Shown here in pieces: positions 52,624-59,987 of a DNA stretch of 64,000 nucleotides. Under the pieces are notes generated by a model. The model saw only the letters and a list, made by a program, of their open reading frames with translations. It was not told the DNA's origin and made no database searches. Source of the stretch: JABDJZ01 sp047619685 (GTDB lineage: Bacteria > Bacteroidota > Rhodothermia > Rhodothermales > UBA10348); assembly GCA_047619685.1 (NCBI GenBank), contig JBLHLC010000010.1, positions 1 through 64,000 on the forward strand. The letters run 5' to 3'. Each line of letters begins with the position of its first letter. Positions within the stretch are counted from its first letter, which is position 1. Both the position numbers and the translations under genes were made by a program.

Positions 52624-53621
52624 CGCAGACTTACAGCAAGCGAGAATTGCTGGCTGTCCCCCAGAAACGAGCTGGCATACGCGTAATTGGCGGACAGGCG
52701 CATTCGGCCGCTGACCGGTGGAAGGACTCCAAAGCCCACGCTATAGCGCTCATCATCACGGCCGTTGAAGGACCGTTCTGTGCCCACCCGAATGGCAAAC
52801 AGTTCGGCCAGCGTCCACTCGGCACCCGCCCGGATCAGGTGATCCAACTCAGCGGTGTGTGCCGGGCGATAGTCCATCAAGATCAGGAGGCTTCGGCCGG
52901 AAGGTATTTGGGCGCCGACCACAATCTCCATGGGAAGGCTCTCGGTATAGGTCCCGGCCCACAATCCTGACGCCGGTCCGGATGACCATGAAACGGGCGC
53001 AAAAGCGTTGCGGACGGCCACACCGACCGCCGATCTCCCCACCGCGTACCTCAAACCCACGTCAACGCCTACACCGGTGGCGTCTCCCCGGATCTGGTTC
53101 GCGAATCCGGCGGCGATCTCTCCGGGATCGAATACCGATAAGTCCTGGCCAGCCAGGTCATTTCGCCCGAATTGGGCCAGCAATAAAGCACCGGAAAGGC
53201 CCAGCGAAAGGCGACCGATCTGTTTGCCTGCGCTCAATCTGAACGTGGTCTCCCGAAGGGATTCGTCTCCGGAATCTCTCAGGAAAAGCGCCATGCCCCA
53301 AGACTGACCCAGGGACATTCCGGCGCCGACTTCTGAATATCCAAGGAGGCTGTACTGGTCCAGGTACGCAAACGAGGCCTCAATCCGGGCCAACGATGTG
53401 GCGGCCGCCGGATTGCGGATCAGTGATTCCAGTCCACGATCCGACGCGACACCTGCAAAACCAAGACCGGCTGTGCGGGCACCCACGCCGGCGTCAACAA
53501 ACGCTGCGGAGACGGAACTAAGGGGTTGTGCATTCGCCTCCCAGCCGGGAAGACCGAGACCTGTGGCGAGGAAGAACAGCAGAACACCCTCCCAGTGCCG
53601 TACGGGAGGTAACCAATTCAA
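52620..53621 (-). CDS. PorV-like outer-membrane protein
   Basis: A 333-residue outer-membrane protein from ATG 53621 with a signal peptide (VLLFFLATGLGLPGWEANA). The segment FVDAGVGARTAGLGFAGVAS and SLIRNPAAATSL, followed by aromatic strands, matches the PorV/PorQ (UPF0164) barrel family linked to type IX secretion. It is translationally coupled to the FadL-like gene and lies 24 bp after the large secreted protein gene. Its role here is inferred. Confidence 0.75.
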   Translation of the reverse strand: MNWLPPVRHWEGVLLFFLATGLGLPGWEANAQPLSSVSAAFVDAGVGARTAGLGFAGVASDRGLESLIRNPAAATSLARIEASFAYLDQYSLLGYSEVGAGMSLGQSWGMALFLRDSGDESLRETTFRLSAGKQIGRLSLGLSGALLLAQFGRNDLAGQDLSVFDPGEIAAGFANQIRGDATGVGVDVGLRYAVGRSAVGVAVRNAFAPVSWSSGPASGLWAGTYTESLPMEIVVGAQIPSGRSLLILMDYRPAHTAELDHLIRAGAEWTLAELFAIRVGTERSFNGRDDERYSVGFGVLPPVSGRMRLSANYAYASSFLGDSQQFSLAVSLR

Positions 53622-53645
53622 AATGTGGGGTGATAAAGCGGGAAG

Positions 53646-55496
53646 CTACTTGATGAGTACGACGGAAATCCGCCTAGTCGTTGTCCCCGTTGTATCGTCC
53701 GCCCGAATCTCGATGAGATAGCGTCCGTTTCTTGCCTGAAGTCCCTGGTCGGTCAGGCCGTCCCATTCAATGCGCCGCCGAGATGACGCTGATCCGTATC
53801 GGCCCGGCTCCTGCAACTCAGATCGAACCAGCGCCCGAACCAGCTCTCCACGGAAATTGAAGACGTTTATGCTTACCGATGCCGAAGGATCGGGTGTGGT
53901 CAACGCATAGCCGATGAGAAGCGGTGCCACCCGCGGTGAAAACGGGGATGGCAGCACGGCCACGTGCGTGAGTCCAAGGCCCTCATTGGCTATCACGGTC
54001 CCGAATTCCGAGATCCTGAACACCTGGCCCGATGTCACGGCCGTACCCGCCTCTTCTGAGCTCAGGAGATTCCATCGCAGCGTGGACGCATCAAACCGCG
54101 CCAGACTCCTGGAACCCGGCAGCAGTCGTAGCGAGGCATCCTCGGGCAACGTGAGCCGGACGGGTATCTGGAGTGAGTCTCCCGCCAGCGCGCGATCCGC
54201 GCGCAGCGAGAATCGAACGAGCCCGTTGCCCACGGTGAATCGGCCGTTCTGGCCCACTGGTGTTGCATTTCGCTTGGGTCCAACCAGTTCTGGACGCGAA
54301 AGCCCGACATCCGCCGCGAACGGGATGGCGTTGGCCGGGATTTCCAGAAACACGCCCCGCCCGTCGGTCAAGGAGGCTGGCGTCCCGCTCGGCAGTTTCC
54401 GAAACAGGGAGAAGGAAGCCGTGGCCGTCTTTTCCGAGACCCCGTCCCGAACCTGGACAGCGACGGGTCCAATAAACGTTGGATCCGTCGGGACAAAGAA
54501 GCCGGAAGAACTGACGGTGCCCGCCTGCGGCGGCGTAACGGTCCATTCCAGACTGGACCCAAGGATCTGATCAGCCCCGTCTGCACTTACCGCGCGGTAG
54601 GCCAACTGAACGCCGGCTGACTGATTGTCGATGGATAGATCCGGGGAGGCGGCCGTCATGGATTCCGGAGAAAACGCACCCGCCTGGAAGTCGGCGGCTA
54701 CCGCGCTTTGGGCGGCATCCAGCCTTGCCTGCACATCGATATGGTAGGGCCCGGCTTCATGTATGGTGAGTATCGCGAGCGTCGGATCCTCAGAGTCGGG
54801 AACCGAAAGGTCCGCGCTCCGACCCGATACGCCCCACGCCACGGTTCCCCCGTTCCCGGGTCGAAACCGGTCCTCAATCCCGCCTCCAACGGCATCACGC
54901 ACCACAAGACGCAAGCGATAGGTATCGCCCACTCGGACCCGGCCGCCGTCCAGCGATGGTTCGATGCGAAGCGAGGCCAGACCGCCCGGGGCTTTTGGCA
55001 GCAGGACCAGATTGCCCGTGGAGTAGCTGAGTGTGCCACCCGCCTCTTCCACGATCATTCGGTACTCGATCGGATCCGATGAGAGTTGAGCCGGCAACTC
55101 CGCCACAAGCGCCTGCCCTTCCTTGGACATGGGCACCGTGAATTCAGAACCACCCCGGCTATAGACCAGGCGGCCGGATACTGTCGACAGGTCCGCGGCG
55201 TCCGCATTCACTCGGAGGGCGGTTGCGGCAGTGGTGGAAACCGCCTGGGGTGTGGAGTGGGTGTACGGAAGCGAGACCCGAAGCGTTTTATTGTTCGATC
55301 CTGGCGAAAGTGTCAACTGAAGGGCACGGCCGCTTGGCCGCAGATACCCCGGTCCAGTGACCGAGACGCTGTATAGTCCGTCGGCCAGCGTGCGCCCGGT
55401 ACCGAATCGGCCGTCGTCGCCCGAGGTGCCGGTCAAGTCAATTGCTCCGGCTCCTGTCCCTGTGCCGGAAAGACTCCTGCGAGCAGACACAGCCAA
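53646..55496 (-). CDS. Large secreted protein with FlgD-Ig-like C-terminus; 5' end frame-shifted
   Basis: The open frame covers 616 residues from TTG 55496. It has Ig-like and carboxypeptidase-regulatory-type repeats (DGRFGTGRTLADGLYSVSVT GPGYLRP near the start) and a C-terminal FlgD-Ig/T9SS-type domain (SVSINVFNFRGELVR, RRIEWDGLTDQGLQARNGRY LIEI). No signal peptide is encoded in this frame, but one is encoded just upstream in another frame (55433-55558). The gene is therefore probably a frameshifted copy, a sequencing error or an unusual start. It lies between the DUF4249 lipoprotein and the PorV-like genes. Function unknown; surface attachment is inferred from the C-terminus. Confidence 0.65.
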   Translation of the reverse strand: MAVSARRSLSGTGTGAGAIDLTGTSGDDGRFGTGRTLADGLYSVSVTGPGYLRPSGRALQLTLSPGSNNKTLRVSLPYTHSTPQAVSTTAATALRVNADAADLSTVSGRLVYSRGGSEFTVPMSKEGQALVAELPAQLSSDPIEYRMIVEEAGGTLSYSTGNLVLLPKAPGGLASLRIEPSLDGGRVRVGDTYRLRLVVRDAVGGGIEDRFRPGNGGTVAWGVSGRSADLSVPDSEDPTLAILTIHEAGPYHIDVQARLDAAQSAVAADFQAGAFSPESMTAASPDLSIDNQSAGVQLAYRAVSADGADQILGSSLEWTVTPPQAGTVSSSGFFVPTDPTFIGPVAVQVRDGVSEKTATASFSLFRKLPSGTPASLTDGRGVFLEIPANAIPFAADVGLSRPELVGPKRNATPVGQNGRFTVGNGLVRFSLRADRALAGDSLQIPVRLTLPEDASLRLLPGSRSLARFDASTLRWNLLSSEEAGTAVTSGQVFRISEFGTVIANEGLGLTHVAVLPSPFSPRVAPLLIGYALTTPDPSASVSINVFNFRGELVRALVRSELQEPGRYGSASSRRRIEWDGLTDQGLQARNGRYLIEIRADDTTGTTTRRISVVLIK

Positions 55497-55558
55497 ATCA
55501 GGCCGCCTTTGAAGAGGCGGTCGAGAGCAGAGGTTGATATGGTGGATGTACAGTTCAC
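55433..55558 (-). pseudogene. Signal-peptide fragment in a different frame before the secreted protein
   Basis: From GTG 55558 a 41-codon frame reads ...ALDRLFKGGLIWLCLLAGVF PAQGQEPEQLT and stops at 55433. The hydrophobic core and AQG cleavage pattern are a typical signal peptide. It overlaps the 616-codon frame by 64 bp but in another reading frame. One indel between about 55433 and 55540 would fuse it to that protein. Confidence 0.6.
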
Positions 55559-55597
55559 CCTACCACCTCTGGATCGGCCATCCAGCCAGATTCCTAA

Positions 55598-56512
55598 CTA
55601 CCGGAGGACCTTCACCTGCGCCACAACGCGCGTCATACTGGCGAAGAGCCCGCGGCCCCCATCCACAGAGTCGATGATATTGGGAATCTCACCCGGAGCA
55701 AGGCTGCCTCCCTGCTGCGCGGCCTGAAATCGCAGGTACTGATCCAGGTTGTCGTCTATGGCGATGATCCCGACAGAAGTCTCGCCGTAGAAGGCTACGG
55801 CGAACCACGGCATCCAGACGCGAAACGTCCCGTCGGCCTCGGTCTGGTAGTTGGCCTCGTTCAGCGGTGGAGAACTGTTTACGCGGACAGCTTCCAATTC
55901 ATCTGGATCAAATTCCGAAAGGTCATCTCCCGGTTTTGCGTCGTACAGATCAAGAAGGTAGAACGGGGTCAGGTTCTCGACCGACACGTCATTTCCGACA
56001 ACGGAGAAGACAAAAATCGCTCTCCGTCCCGGATAACTGGACGGCGTGATGACCGCGCTGAATTCCTCCGGGGACTGATAGACCAGCTCGGTGTCGCTCT
56101 GGCCAACCAGCTGAAATGCCCCCGGGACGTGGGTCAGGGAGGTGACTAACGTGCCGTCAGACAGCCGCGCCTCCAGGCGGTAGTCCCGGCCCGCCTCCAC
56201 CACCCGATGCTCCCGGCCATTGCAAGAAAGGGGCCTATACAGGCCGAAGAGCTCCGTGTACTCGCACGGCAACACAACGGCTCCCGCCGGGTCAAGCAGA
56301 CTGATTGTTACGGTGGCCCCGGAGATGCCCACCCCGAATGGATAGAATGGAGTGTTGATATCCCTCGTCCAGGTCAGCCGAACGTCGGGCAGGTTTTCAC
56401 CTGCGATGAGGTATGCCTCCACGACCGGTTCTGCCACATGAATGGAGGGCTCGGTGGTGTCGCAACCAGTCACCAAACAAGCCGCAGCAAGCACAAGAAT
56501 CGACGTTTTCAT
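55598..56512 (-). CDS. DUF4249-type lipoprotein
   Basis: A 304-residue lipoprotein from ATG 56512: lipobox LAAACLVTGC, then the DUF4249 pattern (PVVEAYLIAGENLPDVRLTW TRDI, GATVTISLLDPAGAVVLPCE). DUF4249 lipoproteins pair with TonB-dependent receptors in Bacteroidota, as here: the receptor stop is one base before this ATG. The product probably sits on the outer membrane facing the receptor. Substrate unknown. Confidence 0.82.
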   Translation of the reverse strand: MKTSILVLAAACLVTGCDTTEPSIHVAEPVVEAYLIAGENLPDVRLTWTRDINTPFYPFGVGISGATVTISLLDPAGAVVLPCEYTELFGLYRPLSCNGREHRVVEAGRDYRLEARLSDGTLVTSLTHVPGAFQLVGQSDTELVYQSPEEFSAVITPSSYPGRRAIFVFSVVGNDVSVENLTPFYLLDLYDAKPGDDLSEFDPDELEAVRVNSSPPLNEANYQTEADGTFRVWMPWFAVAFYGETSVGIIAIDDNLDQYLRFQAAQQGGSLAPGEIPNIIDSVDGGRGLFASMTRVVAQVKVLR

Positions 56513-56513
56513 C

Positions 56514-58763
56514 CTAGAAGTGGAGGCTGAGAGAGATGTTCGGAATCGGAACCGGGATCTGCGGAACCGTGTTTCGTTTGATCGTTCCCTCCTCGAACTC
56601 GAAAAAATAGAACCAGATATTGCGCCTGGAGTAGAGGTTAATGACCTGCATCTGGAGCTCGAAGTCCGCTCCAAACCAGTTCCCTCGCCGCGTTACGCCA
56701 ATATCCAACCGGTGATACGGCGGAAGGCGTGCCGCATTAAATGGGCTCACTAGCCCGATGGACGCCTCCGTACTGAGTGGAGAGTCCTGCAGTGTGTAGT
56801 AAGAGGCCGGCTCGGTATACGCCTGGCCTGTGCCATAGGTAAACGCGGTTGTTGCCCGCCACTTGCTGCTCAAGTCCAGGCTCAGCACGGCGTTCAGATC
56901 GTGCGTCCGGTCGTACTTGGGCGCAAAAAATTCCCCATCGTTGATGTTGGGGAATTGTCGCCGTGTGAAACCGAGCGTGTACCCGAGAAAGCCCGATAGT
57001 CGCCCCGCCGTTCGCTCGGCGAAGAATTCGGCCCCGTAGGCATGCCCGTTCCCGAAATGGAAGAGGTCCGCGTAGTCTACTCCCGAGGCGTCGACCAGAA
57101 AAGGATCGAGTTGGAAGAGGTCCCGCATTGTCCGGTAATAGGCTTCTACCTCCAGGCCAACGCTGTCGGTGGGCCTCATCTTCAGGCCCGCCACAAACTG
57201 ATCTCCGTACGCCGGATCGACGCCGTCCGCAGTCGTGAGCCACAAGTCAAGGCCGCTAAAGGCCTCGTTGGAGATCAGGGTCACGTATTGTGCATAACGG
57301 CCGTACGCGGCCTGCAGCCTGATGGTGTCCGAGAACCGGCGCTCCAGGGAAATCCGCGGTTCCAGGCGGACGTGCCCTCCCTCCCCGAAATAGCTGGTTC
57401 TCAGGCCAGAAATCAGCTCCCACCCGGGCCCCGGGGTGTAGATGTGTTCCAGGTATCCAGATCCGTACCAACTGTGAATGGACTTCGTCAGCGTTGCTCT
57501 GCCATCGAACAGGTCCTCGAGACCCAACCTGAAATTGCCCCACCAAAAGCCGCCCTTGAAGGCGTGCGTCTCATTGGGCTGGAATTCCAGATCTCCTTTC
57601 GCGGAGATGTCGTCCACCTGATTGTCCCGCGTGAACGTGGTGGTCGCAATGATGAAGTCCGGCTGGCTGAAGTAGTGCGATGACGTCAGCGTAAAATTGG
57701 AGTACAACCTGCTGGAGAAGAGGTGTGTCCAGTTTAGGCTGAAGGTCTGATTCCCGTAGGCCAGCAGAAGTTGGGTGGAGTCAGCGATCGGAATGTCCAA
57801 AACGTCCCGCCCGGTGTATGCCGACACGGATATTTTGTCGTTCTGCCCAAGGTCCAGATTGACCTTCCCGTTGAAATCATAGAAGTAGAATCCGTCCGGA
57901 ATGCCGTCCACATCTGCCGCCCTGACCGCGGCCAGCAGCGGCTCGAGCGTGGATCTCCGCACCGCAAACATATAGGACCCAGCAGGATGGGGTCCCTCAA
58001 TCAACGCGCGAGACGCCAGAAGACCAATACTCAGGCGCCCCTCTGTCTTTTTGCGATTCCCGTCCTTGTTGTAGATATCCACCACGGAGCCGATACGGCC
58101 GCCGTACTCGGCCGGGAATCCCCCCTTGAACAGGCGGACATCCTTGATGGCGTCCGGGTTGAACGTGGAGAAGAAGCCAAAGAAGTGGGTCGGATTATAG
58201 ACCGTCGTCCGGTCCAGCAGGATGAGCGTCTGGTCCGGGCTTCCCCCGCGGATGTAGAGACCGCTGGAGTAGTCGGAGGCTGCCTTGACCCCCGGGAGCA
58301 ACTGGAGCGAACGAAATACATCGGGCTCCAGGATGGTCGGTAGTTCGCGAATGGACTCCATGCTGAGTCTGGCCACGCCAATCCGCCCATCGGTGGACTC
58401 GTCCCTGTCCGCCTCTACCACGATTTCGCCGGAGACGATACGGGTGAACTCAAGCTCTACGTCCAGACGATACTCCTGGTCCTCGGCCAGGCGTACCTGG
58501 ATTCGGGAACTGGTGTACCCCAGATAGGAGGCCAGGACAACGTAGTCGCCGGCTGGCAGTCCCGTGATGGTGTAGTACCCCGATGTGTTGGTCGCCGCGC
58601 CCAACGTTGACCCGTTCAGGACAACGTTGGCCAGGATCAGCGTCTCTCCGGTTTCTGCATCCCGAACAAATCCATTGATGGACGCGCCTCGTTGCGCCAG
58701 GGCGTCCACGCCGGTCACACAGATCAGTAAACCAAAAACAACCAGACGGACGCTTGAAATCAT
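56514..58763 (-). CDS. TonB-dependent receptor with carboxypeptidase-regulatory N-domain
   Basis: A 749-residue receptor from ATG 58763 with a signal peptide (VRLVVFGLLICVTGVDALA). The N-terminal CarboxypepD_reg-like domain (ASINGFVRDAETGETLILAN VVLNGSTLGAATNTSGYYTI) is followed by a plug (SIRELPTILEPDVFRSLQLL PGVK, YIRGGSPDQTLILLDRTTVY NPTHFFGF) and a large beta-barrel ending in an aromatic strand (PIPNISLSLHF). It is paired with the DUF4249 lipoprotein. Substrate unknown. Confidence 0.92.
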   Translation of the reverse strand: MISSVRLVVFGLLICVTGVDALAQRGASINGFVRDAETGETLILANVVLNGSTLGAATNTSGYYTITGLPAGDYVVLASYLGYTSSRIQVRLAEDQEYRLDVELEFTRIVSGEIVVEADRDESTDGRIGVARLSMESIRELPTILEPDVFRSLQLLPGVKAASDYSSGLYIRGGSPDQTLILLDRTTVYNPTHFFGFFSTFNPDAIKDVRLFKGGFPAEYGGRIGSVVDIYNKDGNRKKTEGRLSIGLLASRALIEGPHPAGSYMFAVRRSTLEPLLAAVRAADVDGIPDGFYFYDFNGKVNLDLGQNDKISVSAYTGRDVLDIPIADSTQLLLAYGNQTFSLNWTHLFSSRLYSNFTLTSSHYFSQPDFIIATTTFTRDNQVDDISAKGDLEFQPNETHAFKGGFWWGNFRLGLEDLFDGRATLTKSIHSWYGSGYLEHIYTPGPGWELISGLRTSYFGEGGHVRLEPRISLERRFSDTIRLQAAYGRYAQYVTLISNEAFSGLDLWLTTADGVDPAYGDQFVAGLKMRPTDSVGLEVEAYYRTMRDLFQLDPFLVDASGVDYADLFHFGNGHAYGAEFFAERTAGRLSGFLGYTLGFTRRQFPNINDGEFFAPKYDRTHDLNAVLSLDLSSKWRATTAFTYGTGQAYTEPASYYTLQDSPLSTEASIGLVSPFNAARLPPYHRLDIGVTRRGNWFGADFELQMQVINLYSRRNIWFYFFEFEEGTIKRNTVPQIPVPIPNISLSLHF

Positions 58764-58871
58764 GGACGCTGACCACGGTGAATACTGCCGGGTTTCACGC
58801 ACAGCACGGCTCCCGGGTTACCCCGGCGGCGGCCGTCTCATCACTATTCATCCAGCTTTGTTGTCGGCCCG

Positions 58872-59726
58872 TCAGGGTCCCTCCTTTGGCGATTCCTGGC
58901 GAAGCAAAGCCATGCCTCGGTCGGGGTAGTCGGTAATGAAACCGTCGACCCCCATTTCCAGGAGCTCCTCCATGCGCGCCGGCTCATTCACTGTCCAGGG
59001 AAGCGTCTTCATTCCGGCGGCCTTGATCTTGCGCACCAGGGCTCCGGTGAGGACCGTGTGATCCGGTGAGTAGACCTCCGGCACGAAGCCAAGCCGTTGC
59101 AGGTTGTCGTCCAGTTGCTCTACCTGCTCCTCCTCGACCAGCAAAGCCAGCCGAAGGGCCGGGTCCATGGTGCGCAGCACCTGAAGCGTGCGAACGTCGA
59201 ACGACTGGACAACCGTTCGATTCAGAATACCACCCTCCTGGAGGACGCCGTACACCAGCGTCGCAAAGATTTCCGGCCCGGGATGGAGCCGACCGTCTCC
59301 CGCCGGCGTGGACTTGGTCTCAATGTTCCAAAGGGCTGGAGCCCGCCCCAGAGCGGCAGAATGGTCCTTCTCGAACGTTATCACCTCTTGGAGGAGCGGC
59401 TTCCTGGCCGCCATGGGCTTCTGGTCCGGGAATCTCGGATTCCCCCTCGCCCCGCAATCGAACAGCGCTATGTCTCCGTAGGGGAGATCGAAGAGCCGGA
59501 TTTCTGTGGTGACTGCTGTCCCGTCCGGATGGCTGCAGATTTCCCGAGAGATCACCGGGTCATGCGAGACGACTACGCGGTGGTCTGCCGAAATGCCAAC
59601 GTCCAACTCAAGCGTCCGAACGCCTAGTTCCAGGGCAAGTCCGAAGGCCGGCAGCGTGTTTTCGGGCAGAAGTCCCCGTGCCCCCCGGTGTCCTTGAAGA
59701 TCGAAAAGCCAGGTCCTTTTTGTCAT
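58872..59726 (-). CDS. Glycerophosphodiester phosphodiesterase
   Basis: GDPD cleaves glycerophosphodiesters to glycerol-3-phosphate. ATG 59726 gives 284 residues. The family motifs QGHRGARGLLPENTLPAFGL ALELGVRTLELDVGISADHR VVVSHDP carry the catalytic HRG and the metal-binding E/D/H residues. The C-terminal part TVNEPARMEELLEMGVDGFI TDYPD is typical of the family. It is divergent from gyrA. Confidence 0.92.
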   Translation of the reverse strand: MTKRTWLFDLQGHRGARGLLPENTLPAFGLALELGVRTLELDVGISADHRVVVSHDPVISREICSHPDGTAVTTEIRLFDLPYGDIALFDCGARGNPRFPDQKPMAARKPLLQEVITFEKDHSAALGRAPALWNIETKSTPAGDGRLHPGPEIFATLVYGVLQEGGILNRTVVQSFDVRTLQVLRTMDPALRLALLVEEEQVEQLDDNLQRLGFVPEVYSPDHTVLTGALVRKIKAAGMKTLPWTVNEPARMEELLEMGVDGFITDYPDRGMALLRQESPKEGP

Positions 59727-59789
59727 GCCCAATGGCGTCTGGAGAGCGGACGGCAATGACGGTTGTGTGAAGCCATTGCGAGTCCGATT

Positions 59790-59819
59790 TAAAACTAGTC
59801 CTAAATCGTTTGTTTACAA
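59790..59819 (-). promoter_or_regulatory. Candidate Bacteroidota-type promoter for the phosphodiesterase gene
   Basis: On the minus strand TTG (59817-59819), 19 bases, then TAGTTTTA (59790-59797), close to the TTG-N19/21-TAnnTTTG promoter of the Bacteroidota; the last G is A. It is 63 bases upstream of ATG 59726. Confidence 0.4.
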
Positions 59820-59853
59820 TGATTTACACACAATCGTTATCAGAGGCTCCAGA

Positions 59854-59885
59854 TTGGCGTTTGGGACCCAAAAATCGTACATTTG
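59854..59885 (+). promoter_or_regulatory. Candidate Bacteroidota-type promoter of gyrA
   Basis: TTG (59854-59856), 21 bases, then TACATTTG (59878-59885), a full match to TAnnTTTG with acceptable spacing. It lies 102 bases before the gyrA ATG in an AT-rich part of the divergent gap. Confidence 0.5.
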
Positions 59886-59987
59886 GGGGTTGTGGGGTCG
59901 GTATTGGTGCGCGGTAGAAAGACCGGCATCCGACCCGCTCTGAAAGCTACTCTCTTTGGTCGTAACGCGCACTCTAAACACCGGTTC

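Noticed and set aside
59800..59850. Possible DnaA boxes in the AT-rich gap before gyrA
   Set aside because: The closest match (TTACACACA) differs at two positions from TTATNCACA and there is no cluster or dnaA/dnaN gene nearby.
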